NCBI RefSeq assembly: GCF_900105345.1
Contig: NZ_FNSN01000003.1
Location: 248,001 to 312,000, forward strand
DNA length: 64,000 bases
Direction of reading: 5' to 3'
Source of the DNA: Arthrobacter woluwensis
GTDB taxonomy: Bacteria > Actinomycetota > Actinomycetes > Actinomycetales > Micrococcaceae
This document shows, piece after piece, positions 17,954 through 26,817 of the stretch. How positions within the stretch are numbered: the first letter of the stretch is position 1; the number at the start of each line of letters is the position of its first letter. Both the position numbers and the translations under genes were made by a program. The notes beneath the pieces were generated by a model that was not told the origin of the DNA, did not search any database, and was given only the letters and a program-made list of their open reading frames with translations.

Positions 17954-19453
17954 TCAGTGATGACCGGCGCCTTCCGTCCTGCGCATCATGGCGGAGAGCA
18001 CGACGGCGAACACCGCCACGCCGGCCGCCGTCAGGAACGCGATCCGCGTGCCGTCCAGCAGATCACCGTGCAGGGCGGTCCCCGCCGCGAACAGCGCCAC
18101 GAGCAGCGCGGTTCCGGCCGCGCCGGCCACCTGCTGGAGCGTGCCCAGAATGGCGGAGCCGTGCGAGTACAGCTGCGGCGGCAGCGGGTTCAGACCGTTG
18201 GTGAACGCCGGGGTGAACAGCAGCGCCAGCGAGAAGTTGAGCACCGTCTGGATGACCGTGACGTACCAGATCGGCGTCGACGCGTTCATCATGGCGAACT
18301 GCCAGAGGCACAGCACCATGAGGGCCGAGCCGGTCACGGTCAGCGGACGGGGGCCGATCTTGTCGTACATCCGGCCGATGAAGGGACCGGAGAGTCCCAT
18401 CGCCAGGCCACCGGGCAGCATGACCAGACCGGTCACCAGGGGCTCCGCGCCCAGCACCTTCTGCAGGAACAGCGGGAGCAGGATCACGGTGCCGAACAGC
18501 GCGATCATCGCCACCACCAGGAGCAGCACGGAGACCGTGAACATCCGGTGGCTGAACGCCCGCAGGTCCAGGAGCGGAGCGCCGGTCCGCTGGAGGACCA
18601 GCTGGCGCCAGACGAACAGGCCCAGGGAGATCACACCCACGGCCAGCGCCACGACGGCACCCGAGCTGGGACCCGCCTGACCACCGTGGCCGCCGCCGAT
18701 CTGGCTCAGGCCGTAGACCACGCCACCGAAGGCGGGGATGGTCAGGAGGACCGAGAGCATGTCCAGGCGCTGCTGGCCCGGCTCACCCACGTTCACCAGG
18801 TACTTCGCGCCGACCAGCAGCGCCACGACGGCCACCGGCAGCACGAAGATGAACATGAAGCGCCACTCGAAGTGCTCCAGGATCAGACCCGAGACGGTCG
18901 GGCCGAGTGCCGGCGCCACCGACATCGCGATGGTGATGTTGCCCATCACCATGCCGCGCTTGTTCATCGGGACCAGGGTCAGGATGGTGGTCATGAGCAG
19001 CGGCATCATGACGGCCGTGCCGGTGGCCTGCACCACGCGGCCCAGCAGCAGCACCCCGAAGCCCGGGGCGATCGCGGCGATCACGGTGCCCAGGGTGAAC
19101 AGCCCCATCGCAAGGAAGAACGCCTTGCGGGTGGTCAGCCGTTCCAGGATGAAACCGGTGGTCGGGATGACCACGGCCATGGTCAGCATGAAGCCGGTGG
19201 AGAGCCACTGGACCGTGCTCTCGGAGACGTCCAGCGCGGTCATGAGGCGCGGCAAGGCCACGTTCATGATGGTCTCGTTCAGGAAGACCGTGAAGGTCGA
19301 GACCAGGAGGACGCTGATGATCACGACGACTTCGCGGGAGAGCTTCTCCGGCGCACCCGCCTCGGGCGCGGTCAGGGTGGCCTCGGGCGGTGAGTCGTAC
19401 GCGGCGGGCGCGTCGAGCGGCCCGCCGGAGGGGTTCTTGATGTCAGAGGTCAT
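17954..19453 (-). CDS. MFS multidrug efflux transporter, DHA2/EmrB-QacA type
   Basis: 499 residues with about 14 membrane segments, as in the 14-TMS DHA2 family. The DHA2 motif after segment one reads LNETIMNVALPRLMTALDVSESTVQWLSTGFML. LLGRVVQATGTAVMMPL is motif C-like, and a GPxxSG motif (ALGPTVSGLILEHFEWRFMF) is present. Such pumps use the proton gradient to export drugs or amphiphiles. ATG 19453 has AAGGACG upstream. No regulator gene is adjacent. It lies between panC and lysS together with two hydrolases, a likely accessory insert. Confidence 0.9.
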   Translation of the reverse strand: MTSDIKNPSGGPLDAPAAYDSPPEATLTAPEAGAPEKLSREVVVIISVLLVSTFTVFLNETIMNVALPRLMTALDVSESTVQWLSTGFMLTMAVVIPTTGFILERLTTRKAFFLAMGLFTLGTVIAAIAPGFGVLLLGRVVQATGTAVMMPLLMTTILTLVPMNKRGMVMGNITIAMSVAPALGPTVSGLILEHFEWRFMFIFVLPVAVVALLVGAKYLVNVGEPGQQRLDMLSVLLTIPAFGGVVYGLSQIGGGHGGQAGPSSGAVVALAVGVISLGLFVWRQLVLQRTGAPLLDLRAFSHRMFTVSVLLLVVAMIALFGTVILLPLFLQKVLGAEPLVTGLVMLPGGLAMGLSGPFIGRMYDKIGPRPLTVTGSALMVLCLWQFAMMNASTPIWYVTVIQTVLNFSLALLFTPAFTNGLNPLPPQLYSHGSAILGTLQQVAGAAGTALLVALFAAGTALHGDLLDGTRIAFLTAAGVAVFAVVLSAMMRRTEGAGHH

Positions 19454-19687
19454 GTCACGTCCTTGCGAGTGAATCAAAGGGGAGCGAGATGCCGCCGGAC
19501 CGCCGGCGTCGGGGAACGACGGACTGCGGGACCGGCAACGGTGGTTTCCCGGACGGGAGAGGGGACAGGACAGGCCTGACACCGGAGCTCTTCCGAGCGG
19601 GAGGGATAGCGGAAACGGCGATCAGGGCACGGCGAAGCCGGGCCACGGAAGCCGGCACACCGCATGGCGCACTCCGAGCATTTCCAG

Positions 19688-19709
19688 GGAGTCCCTGACA
19701 GAGGACTCC
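19688..19709 (-). terminator. Possible panC terminator
   Basis: GGAGTCC (19688-19694) pairs with GGACTCC (19703-19709) around an 8-nt loop, 21 bp downstream of the panC stop. The stem is short and there is no U-tract. The rest of the 277-bp gap 19454-19730 shows nothing I can support. Confidence 0.4.
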
Positions 19710-19730
19710 GGGAGGAAGGCTGGGTCTCGC

Positions 19731-20609
19731 CTAGGCAGAAAGCGGTGTGTTATCGATCAGACGCACAGAACCAAGCTTAGCCGCAATGATGGCCAGAGCG
19801 TCACCCCTGAACGGGGTGAATTTGCAGTTCTCCGCCAGCGGCTCGAGCGTGCGCGGGTCCACCACCTCGAAGTAGTCGAGCTCGACGCCGGGCGCGGACC
19901 GCACCAGGTCGGCGGCGGACTCGAGGTCGAGGGGCTCGTGGGCGGCGGCCCGGGTCTCCAGGAGCCGCAGCGCCCGCGAGAGCACCAGGGCGGATTCGCG
20001 CTGCTCGGGCGAGAGGAAGCGATTGCGGGAGGACAGGGCCAGCCCGTCGGCGTCCCGGACGATCGGCACGGGCACGATCCGCACGTCGAAATCGAGATCG
20101 GCGACCATCTGCTGCACCAGGGCGAGCTGCTGTGCGTCCTTCTGACCGAAGTACGCGCGGTTCACCGGCACGGGCGCGTGCGCCAGGTGCAGGAGCTTCG
20201 ACACCACGGTGAGCGCGCCGTCGAAGTGCCCGGGACGGGAGGCGCCCTCCCACTTGCCGCCGAGCGGTCCCGCCGTCACCCGGACGCCCGGCTCTCCGAG
20301 CGGGTACATCTCCTCCACCTCGGGGGCGAAGACGAGCTGCACGCCGGCCTCCTCCAGCAGGGCGAGGTCGGCGTCGAGGGTGCGCGGGTAGCGCTCCAGG
20401 TCCACGGCCTCGCCGAACTGCAGCGGGTTCACGAAGATGCTGACGAGGGCGAGGTCGTTCTCCCGGGCCGCCTGGCGCGCGAGCGTGGCGTGGCCCTGGT
20501 GCAGGGCGCCCATGGTGGGCACGAACCCGGCCGAGGAGACCCCCGATGCCGCCGCCTCCGCCAGGCGGGCACGGAGTGCGGCCTTGGTGGTGACCAGTTC
20601 GATGCTCAT
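19731..20609 (-). CDS. panC: Pantothenate synthetase PanC
   Basis: Joins pantoate and beta-alanine using ATP. 292 residues. The nucleotide-binding HxGH motif is in [13 protein letters not shown], pantoate-binding residues are in NPLQFG and FGQKDAQQ, and a KMSKS-like loop is [10 protein letters not shown]. It is the last gene of the folE-to-panC run. panD and panB are not adjacent. Confidence 0.96.
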   Translation of the reverse strand: MSIELVTTKAALRARLAEAAASGVSSAGFVPTMGALHQGHATLARQAARENDLALVSIFVNPLQFGEAVDLERYPRTLDADLALLEEAGVQLVFAPEVEEMYPLGEPGVRVTAGPLGGKWEGASRPGHFDGALTVVSKLLHLAHAPVPVNRAYFGQKDAQQLALVQQMVADLDFDVRIVPVPIVRDADGLALSSRNRFLSPEQRESALVLSRALRLLETRAAAHEPLDLESAADLVRSAPGVELDYFEVVDPRTLEPLAENCKFTPFRGDALAIIAAKLGSVRLIDNTPLSA

Positions 20610-20676
20610 GAGGACCTCTTCTTCAGCCTGCTCCGGCGCAGGGCCGGATCAGGGACGTGATGTGCTGCGGGCTCCC

Positions 20677-21648
20677 TCAGCCCAGGACATCACCCAGCGC
20701 CGCGGCCTGGTCCGCCCGGAGGCGATCCTGGCGGACGGCGCGCTGAAGAGTGGCACGGGCCATGGAGAGATAGGAATCCAGGATATCGTCGCCCGGAGCC
20801 TCCGGCTGTCCGTCACCGCGTCCCGGGGCGTTCCGGAGCAGACGGTCGCGGCCGGTCAGCGCCTCGCGATGGGAGGACACGGTGCCGGCGTCGCCGCGCG
20901 ACACCGGACCGGTGAGCGCGGACTCGCCCGAGACGAGGGCGTTGTCCAGGGAGGCACGAAGCAGCGGGCCGAGGAGGCGCTCCGGGTCCTCGACACCGAT
21001 CTCCCGCAGCACCTGCGCCGCCTGGGACGCCAGGGTGACGAGGTGATTGGAGCCATGGGCCAGGGCCGCGTGATACAGCACGCGCTGCTCCTCCGGGATG
21101 ACCACGGGCTCGCCACCCATCTCGATCACGAGCGCCTGGGCGATCGGGAGCATGGCCGGATCGGCGCTCACCCCGAAGACACAGTCCTGAAGGCGACCGA
21201 GATCCAGACTCAGGCCGGAGAACGCCATGGCCGGGTGGATGGCCAGCGGGATGGCGCCGGCCGCGCGGACCGGATCCAGCACGCCGACGCCGAAGCGGCC
21301 CGACGTGTGCGCCACGAGCTGGCCGGGACGCCATGCCCCGAGGGACGCCAGGCCCGAGACCAGCTCGCCGAGGACGTCGTCCGGCACGGCCAGGAGCACC
21401 AGGTCGCTCGCGGCGACGATCTCGCCGGGCTCCAGCACGGGGACGCCCGGCAGCAGGTTCTCGGCCCGTTCCCGGCTCGCCTCGGACACGGCCGCGACCC
21501 CGGAGATCCGGTGTTCCGCCGAGCGCAGGGCGGCTCCGAGCACCGCGCCGACCTTCCCGGCGCCGATCACTCCGACGCGCAGGCGTCCGGCGCGCGAGCT
21601 GCCGTCACCGGCGCCGGTCGACGCCGGACCGTTCACCGGCTCAGGCAT
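20677..21648 (-). CDS. Rossmann-fold protein with DUF2520 domain
   Basis: 323 residues. The N-terminal Rossmann domain binds NAD(P) through VGVIGAGKVGAVLGAAL and is followed by a DUF2520 domain containing HPAMAFSG and YHAALAHGSNHLVTLA. Distantly like ketopantoate reductase and pyrroline carboxylate reductase. Position immediately before panC in many actinobacteria suggests a role in pantothenate or CoA precursor metabolism, but the reaction is unproven. ATG 21648 is preferred (GAGGGTGAG upstream); GTG 21654 is in frame. It overlaps the end of the DUF3180 gene. Confidence 0.85.
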   Translation of the reverse strand: MPEPVNGPASTGAGDGSSRAGRLRVGVIGAGKVGAVLGAALRSAEHRISGVAAVSEASRERAENLLPGVPVLEPGEIVAASDLVLLAVPDDVLGELVSGLASLGAWRPGQLVAHTSGRFGVGVLDPVRAAGAIPLAIHPAMAFSGLSLDLGRLQDCVFGVSADPAMLPIAQALVIEMGGEPVVIPEEQRVLYHAALAHGSNHLVTLASQAAQVLREIGVEDPERLLGPLLRASLDNALVSGESALTGPVSRGDAGTVSSHREALTGRDRLLRNAPGRGDGQPEAPGDDILDSYLSMARATLQRAVRQDRLRADQAAALGDVLG

Positions 21649-22135
21649 ACTCACCCTCGGTCCCCTTGTCCTTGCCGCCGTCCGCGCCGCCGTCGTCCTC
21701 CGGAGGGATGCGGCAGAAGCGCTCCACGATCAGTCCCACCACCAGCATGACCACACCACCACCCGCCATGACGGCGGCCGTGATGACATGGTCCACGGAG
21801 CTGGAGTACTGCAGGAACTGCAGCTGCTCCAGCAGGATGCCCAGATGCCAGCCGAACAGCACGGTCCCCGCGTACGCCCCGGCCTGCGCCAGGATGAGCG
21901 TCCGGGCGGCCAGGATCGGGTCCAGCTGCTTCTTGACCTTGGCGGTCTTCCAGCGGTGCACCCGCCAGCCCAGCAGGAAGGTCAGCAGCGCGATCGCGAG
22001 CATGCTGAACACCGCGGCGAGCGGGAGCAGCGGCACCGGCAGGCCGTACCGCTGCACGATCATCGAGACCAGGAGGCCCACCACCAGGAAGGCGAGGGCC
22101 AGCCCGGCGAGCTGGGCGGGTCGCATCAGGCGCAT
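21641..22135 (-). CDS. DUF3180 membrane protein
   Basis: 164 residues with four membrane segments in two pairs (about 8-30, 33-55, 80-102, 118-140) and an acidic Asp/Gly/Lys-rich tail. DUF3180 is found almost only in actinobacteria, embedded in folate gene clusters; its function is unknown. ATG 22135 follows the folK stop by 2 bp, and the gene overlaps the DUF2520 gene, so the cluster is tightly coupled. Confidence 0.9.
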   Translation of the reverse strand: MRLMRPAQLAGLALAFLVVGLLVSMIVQRYGLPVPLLPLAAVFSMLAIALLTFLLGWRVHRWKTAKVKKQLDPILAARTLILAQAGAYAGTVLFGWHLGILLEQLQFLQYSSSVDHVITAAVMAGGGVVMLVVGLIVERFCRIPPEDDGGADGGKDKGTEGEYA

Positions 22136-22137
22136 GA

Positions 22138-22632
22138 TCAGTACTCGTCGTACTCGTCGACGTCGGGATAATCGGCCGCGGCCAGCGCCAGTTCGCGCAC
22201 CGGGGTGCCGTTCAGGGTGGCCTCGGGATCCATCGCGGCCCACGGGACCAGGACGAACGCGCGCTCGGCGGCACGCGGGTGCGGCAGGGTCAGGACGGGA
22301 TCGTCGCTCTGGACGTCGCCGAAGACGATGACGTCGACATCCAGCGTGCGCGGCCCCCAGCGGACCTCGCGCACCCGGTGATGCATCTGCTCGACGGCCT
22401 GGCAGTGGGCCAGGAGGTCCAGCGGTTCGAGCTCGGTGTCGACCGCCAGGACCATGTTCAGGTAGTCGGGCTGGTCCTCGGGACCGCCCACGGCCTTCGT
22501 CTGGATGACCGGTGAGATGTCCACCAGGTGCACCGCCGGGTGATTCACCAGATCGGCGACGGCGGCGGACAGGGTGCCCTGACGCTCGCCGAGGTTGCTT
22601 CCGAGGGCCAAGACGGCTCGGGTGCGGCTCAT
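22138..22632 (-). CDS. folK: 2-amino-4-hydroxy-6-hydroxymethyldihydropteridine diphosphokinase FolK
   Basis: Transfers pyrophosphate from ATP to the pterin in folate synthesis. 164 residues. LALGSNLGERQGTL is the conserved N-terminal loop and RWGPRTLDVDVIVFGD carries the Mg-binding aspartates. It overlaps folB by the four bases ATGA. Confidence 0.96.
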   Translation of the reverse strand: MSRTRAVLALGSNLGERQGTLSAAVADLVNHPAVHLVDISPVIQTKAVGGPEDQPDYLNMVLAVDTELEPLDLLAHCQAVEQMHHRVREVRWGPRTLDVDVIVFGDVQSDDPVLTLPHPRAAERAFVLVPWAAMDPEATLNGTPVRELALAAADYPDVDEYDEY

Positions 22633-23060
22633 GCGGAACCTCCTTCGAGTCCGGGGAAATCGGCACGGGAACGGGACACCACGACGGCGACGTCCCCGAA
22701 CGGCACTTCGATGGGCGCCTTGGGCTTGTGCACCGTGACCTCGACGGCCTCCACGTCGAAGCCCTCCAGGACGGCGCGGGCGATCAGGACGGCCAGCTTC
22801 TCGATGAGGTTCACGGCCGGGCCCTCGATCACCGCGGTCACGGCTTCGGCCACGAGTCCGTAGTGGGCCGTGTCCTCGACCTCGTCGGTCTCGGCCGCAC
22901 GGCGGAAGTCCCGGCGCATCACCAGGTCCACCACGAACGGCTGGCCCTCACGGCGTTCGAAATCGAAGACCCCGTGGTAGCCGGTGGCGGTCACGCCGCG
23001 GAGTTCGATCCGGTCCAGCGTGCGGACGCCGCCGGTCTCCCCCGCGCTCATGTGGCTCAC
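22629..23060 (-). CDS. folB: Dihydroneopterin aldolase FolB
   Basis: Cleaves dihydroneopterin to the hydroxymethylpterin. About 143 residues, close to the family length of 120. GVTATGYHGVFDFERREGQPFVVD is the N-terminal signature and NLIEKLAVLIARAVLE contains the catalytic Lys. GTG 23060 overlaps the folP stop as GTGA and is reported; ATG 23051, three codons in, is equally possible. Confidence 0.94.
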   Translation of the reverse strand: MSHMSAGETGGVRTLDRIELRGVTATGYHGVFDFERREGQPFVVDLVMRRDFRRAAETDEVEDTAHYGLVAEAVTAVIEGPAVNLIEKLAVLIARAVLEGFDVEAVEVTVHKPKAPIEVPFGDVAVVVSRSRADFPGLEGGSA

Positions 23061-23962
23061 GCCGCCCAGCGCGCGGCGACCTTGACCGCGTCGAGGTTCG
23101 GGCCGACGTCGTGCACGCGGACGGCCCAGGCGCCCTTCCCGGCGGAGAGGGCCGTGATGGCCAGCGTGGCGGCGTCGCGCTCCACGGGAGCGGCGGCCTT
23201 GCCGGCCGAGGTGAGCAGCTCACCGAGGAAGCGCTTGCGGGACGCGCCCACCAGGACGCGGTGACCCAGGTCCTGGAGACGGCCCAGGCCGCGGAGGAGT
23301 TCCCAGTTCTGCTCGCCCTGCTTGGCGAAGCCGAGGCCGGGATCGAGGATGAGGCGCTCGTCGGCGTGGCCGGCGCTCCGGAAGCGCGCGCGCAGTTCCT
23401 CGAGCTCGGCGACCACCTCGGACACGACGTCCGTGTAGTCGGCCAGGGAGTCCATGGTCTGGGAGTCGCCCCGCGAGTGGGTGAGGATGTACGGCACGCG
23501 GCGCGAGGCCACGAGCTGGATCATCTCGTCGCTGACCCGCTGGCCGGAGACGTCGTTGACGATCGCGGCGCCGGCATCCAGCGCGGCCGCGGCCGTGGAG
23601 GCGTTGACCGTGTCGATGCTGACCAGGGCCCCGGCCTTCACGAGTGCCGCGACCACGGGGAGCACGCGGCGCTGCTCCTCCTCGGGGCTCACGGAGTCCG
23701 CGCCCGGGCGGGTGGATTCGCCTCCGACGTCCAGGATGTCCGCACCGCCGTAGAACATGCGGAGCCCATGCGCGATCGCGGAGTCCGCGGTCGTGTGCTG
23801 ACCCCCGTCGCTGAAGGAATCCGGCGTCACGTTCAGCACACCCATGACCAGCGTGCGGTCCTGGGGGAGGTCTTCGAATCGGGCTGCTGCTTTGGCTTTC
23901 CGGATCACGGGCAAAGGATTGGTGGCCGGGCCGGTTCCCGGTGCTGCGGCAAGCGAGTCCAT
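23057..23962 (-). CDS. folP: Dihydropteroate synthase FolP
   Basis: Condenses hydroxymethylpterin pyrophosphate with p-aminobenzoate; the sulfonamide target. 301 residues. Signatures: MGVLNVTPDSFSDGG, DVGGESTRPGA, NDVSG, and the LVGASRKRF pterin/phosphate loop. It is preceded by a 27-residue N-terminal extension of low complexity. It lies 6 bp after folE. Confidence 0.96.
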   Translation of the reverse strand: MDSLAAAPGTGPATNPLPVIRKAKAAARFEDLPQDRTLVMGVLNVTPDSFSDGGQHTTADSAIAHGLRMFYGGADILDVGGESTRPGADSVSPEEEQRRVLPVVAALVKAGALVSIDTVNASTAAAALDAGAAIVNDVSGQRVSDEMIQLVASRRVPYILTHSRGDSQTMDSLADYTDVVSEVVAELEELRARFRSAGHADERLILDPGLGFAKQGEQNWELLRGLGRLQDLGHRVLVGASRKRFLGELLTSAGKAAAPVERDAATLAITALSAGKGAWAVRVHDVGPNLDAVKVAARWAA

Positions 23963-23968
23963 AGGGTA

Positions 23969-24592
23969 TTACCTTCCGAGTATCAGGCTCATGGCTTCAG
24001 CTCGTGTGGCTGGGTCGTGCAGCTGCCCGCGGACCGCGCTGGTGACGGTCTTGGCGCCGGGCTTGCGGATGCCCCGCATCGACATGCACATGTGTTCGCA
24101 TTCCACGACGGCGATGGCGCCGCGCGGCTTGAGGTGGGTCACGAGGGCTTCCACGATCTGCGTGGTGAGCCGTTCCTGCACCTGCGGCCTGCGGGCGATG
24201 ATGTCCACGAGGCGCGCCAGTTTGCTCAGCCCCGTCACCATGCCGTCGTGCGAGGGGATGTACCCCACATGCGCGACGCCGTGGAACGGGACCAGGTGAT
24301 GCTCACAGGTCGAGTAGAACGGGATGTCCTTGACCAGCACGAGTTCCTCGTGGTCCATGTCGAACATGGTCTGGAGGACCGATCCCGGGTCCTGGTGGAT
24401 GCCCGAGAACATCTCGGCGTAGGCACGCGCCACCCGGGCGGGGGTGTCGGCCAGGCCGGAGCGGTCCGGGTCCTCCCCCACGGCGATCAGGATCTCCCGG
24501 ACCGCCGCCTCGATGCGCGGCAGGTCCATGGGGCCGTCCGCTGAGGCGGCGTCCGAGGCAGTGTTGGGGACGTCGTCGTCGATGTGAGTCAC
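23969..24592 (-). CDS. folE: GTP cyclohydrolase I FolE
   Basis: First step of folate synthesis, GTP to dihydroneopterin triphosphate. 207 residues. Zinc ligands lie in [13 protein letters not shown] and in the later ECEHMCM segment; [20 protein letters not shown] is the family signature. It heads folE-folP-folB-folK and follows ftsH by 22 bp, so it may be co-transcribed with it. Confidence 0.97.
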   Translation of the reverse strand: MTHIDDDVPNTASDAASADGPMDLPRIEAAVREILIAVGEDPDRSGLADTPARVARAYAEMFSGIHQDPGSVLQTMFDMDHEELVLVKDIPFYSTCEHHLVPFHGVAHVGYIPSHDGMVTGLSKLARLVDIIARRPQVQERLTTQIVEALVTHLKPRGAIAVVECEHMCMSMRGIRKPGAKTVTSAVRGQLHDPATRAEAMSLILGR

Positions 24593-24614
24593 CTAAGCAT
24601 CCTAGCCGTCCGGC

Positions 24615-26642
24615 TCAGAGACCCTGCGGGCCTTCGGGCTGTCCGTCATCTTCGATCACGTGCGGCGCGGACTCCGACTCGGCCGGGGCCGGGACCTGCT
24701 GGGCGGCCAGCTGGGCCTTTTCGCGGCTCGACTGCACCGGCGCGATGTGCTGCACCGGGCGGGACTCCTTGGAGAGCCAGATCGGGCGCTGGACGGGCTT
24801 GCGCACGCCCGCCGTCAGGCGCTCCACATCGGCCTGGTTGATGGTCTCCTTCTCGAGGAGCTCCAGCGCCATGGCGTCCAGGATGTCCCGGTTCTCGGTC
24901 AGCACGGAGTACGCCTCGTCGTGGGCGTCGTCCAGGAGCCTGCGCACCTCTTCGTCGACCAGGGCCGCGAGTTCGTTGGAGATGGTGACTCCGCTGTCAT
25001 CGCCGCCGCGCCCGGCGCCCATGACGTTCGAGACGCCGCCGGCCACCTTGATGGCGCCGACCTTCTCGCTCATGCCGAGCTCGGTGACCATGCGGCGGGC
25101 CGTGGTGGTGGCCTGCTCGATGTCGTTGGAGGCGCCCGTGGTGGGGTCGTGGAAGACGATCTCCTCGGCCACGCGGCCGCCCATGGCCCAGGCCATGCGG
25201 TCCAGGAGCTCGTTGCGGGTGTAGCCCTGCGGATCGTCGTCCGGGACCACCAGGGTGTAGCCGCCGGCACGGCCGCGCGGGAGGATGGTCACCTTGGTGA
25301 CGGGCGGGGCGTTGTGCAGGGCCGCGGCCACCAGGGCGTGACCGCCCTCGTGGTACGCGGTGATCTTGCGGTCGTGCTCCTTCTGCGTGCGGCTGCGGCG
25401 CTGCGGGCCGCCCATCACGCGGTCCACGCCCTCGTCCAGGGCGCGGTCGTCGATCAGGTCCGCGTTGGAGCGGGCCGTGAGCAGCGCGGCCTCGTTCAGC
25501 ACGTTGGCCAGGTCGGCGCCGGTGTAGCCCGGGGTCTTCTTGGCGACGGCGTTGAGGTCGACGCCGGGGGCCAACGGCTTGCCCTTCGCGTGCACCTTGA
25601 GGATATCCTCGCGGCCCTTGCGGTCCGGGGCGTCCACGGGGATCTGACGGTCGAAGCGGCCGGGGCGCAGCAGGGCGGGGTCCAGGATGTCGGGGCGGTT
25701 GGTCGCCGCGATCATGATGACGTTGGTCTTGGCGTCGAAGCCGTCCATCTCCACGAGCATCTGGTTCAGGGTCTGCTCGCGCTCGTCATTGCCGCCGCCG
25801 ATGCCGACGCCACGGTGACGGCCGACGGCGTCGATCTCGTCCACGAAGATGATGGCCGGGCTGTTGGCCTTGGCCTGCTCGAACAGGTCACGGACACGCG
25901 AGGCGCCCACGCCGACGAACATCTCGACGAAGTCCGAGCCGGAGATGGAGAAGAAGGGGACCCCGGCCTCGCCGGCGACGGCGCGGGCCAGCAGGGTCTT
26001 ACCGGTGCCGGGAGGGCCGTAGAGCAGCACGCCCTTCGGGATCTTGGCGCCGAGGGCCTGGAACTTGCCGGGCTCGCGCAGGAACTCCTTGATCTCGTGG
26101 AGCTCCTCCACCGCCTCGTCGGCGCCGGCGACGTCCGCGAAGGTCACCTGCGGCATGTCCTTGCTGAGCATCTTGGCCCGGGACTTGCCGAACTGCATGA
26201 CCTTGGAGCCGCCGCCCTGCATGCGGGACATGAGGAACCAGAACAGGAGGACGAGCAGCAGCACGGGCAGCAGCAGGGACAGCAGACCGGAGAACCAGTT
26301 GCTCTCCACCGGCTGGTCCTGGAAGCCCTTGGCCGGCTTGGCGTCGTTCACCGCGGTGACGACGTCCTTGGCCCGGGCGTCGACGTACTTGAAGTAGACG
26401 TCCTTGCCCTTGTCCTGGCCGTCGACGCTGAGGGAGTCCTTGAGGGTGAGGTTCACCCGGTTCTCGCCGTCGATGATCTTGGCCTGGTCCACCTTGCCCG
26501 ACTGGGACAGCAGCTCGAGACCCTTGTTGGTGTCGATCTGCGCGGGTCCACCCGGCGCGAACGTGGCGAAGGCGAGGAGCATGATGGCCACCGCGACGGC
26601 GATCCAGATCCAGGGACCCTTGGCGATATTTTTGAGTTTCAT
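24615..26642 (-). CDS. ftsH: ATP-dependent zinc metalloprotease FtsH
   Basis: Membrane-bound AAA+ protease. 675 residues. Two N-terminal membrane segments (about 10-28 and 115-138) flank an extracytoplasmic domain. The AAA domain has Walker A GPPGTGKT and the second region of homology, and the protease site is HEGGHALV. The C-terminal tail is Pro/Gln/Glu rich ([15 protein letters not shown]), as in other actinobacteria. Confidence 0.97.
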   Translation of the reverse strand: MKLKNIAKGPWIWIAVAVAIMLLAFATFAPGGPAQIDTNKGLELLSQSGKVDQAKIIDGENRVNLTLKDSLSVDGQDKGKDVYFKYVDARAKDVVTAVNDAKPAKGFQDQPVESNWFSGLLSLLLPVLLLVLLFWFLMSRMQGGGSKVMQFGKSRAKMLSKDMPQVTFADVAGADEAVEELHEIKEFLREPGKFQALGAKIPKGVLLYGPPGTGKTLLARAVAGEAGVPFFSISGSDFVEMFVGVGASRVRDLFEQAKANSPAIIFVDEIDAVGRHRGVGIGGGNDEREQTLNQMLVEMDGFDAKTNVIMIAATNRPDILDPALLRPGRFDRQIPVDAPDRKGREDILKVHAKGKPLAPGVDLNAVAKKTPGYTGADLANVLNEAALLTARSNADLIDDRALDEGVDRVMGGPQRRSRTQKEHDRKITAYHEGGHALVAAALHNAPPVTKVTILPRGRAGGYTLVVPDDDPQGYTRNELLDRMAWAMGGRVAEEIVFHDPTTGASNDIEQATTTARRMVTELGMSEKVGAIKVAGGVSNVMGAGRGGDDSGVTISNELAALVDEEVRRLLDDAHDEAYSVLTENRDILDAMALELLEKETINQADVERLTAGVRKPVQRPIWLSKESRPVQHIAPVQSSREKAQLAAQQVPAPAESESAPHVIEDDGQPEGPQGL

Positions 26643-26787
26643 CTACCGGGGCGTGTGCCCCATCCCTCCTGCGAATGCTTGGCCCGAGCACGGCGCTGGA
26701 CCCAGTTCTCTGGAATCTAGCTTTACACCGTCTCCACCATCAGACGCACATCGGATGCGAAAAGTTCCCTCAGGGCGAAAGTGGGGC

Positions 26788-26808
26788 GCCTCCGTGCGCC
26801 GGAGGCGG
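26788..26808 (-). terminator. Possible terminator of the GH32 gene
   Basis: CGCCTCCG (26788-26795) pairs with CGGAGGCG (26801-26808) around a 5-nt loop, 9 bp downstream of the fructosidase stop. There is no U-tract. Confidence 0.45.
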
Positions 26809-26817
26809 CGCGGGCCG

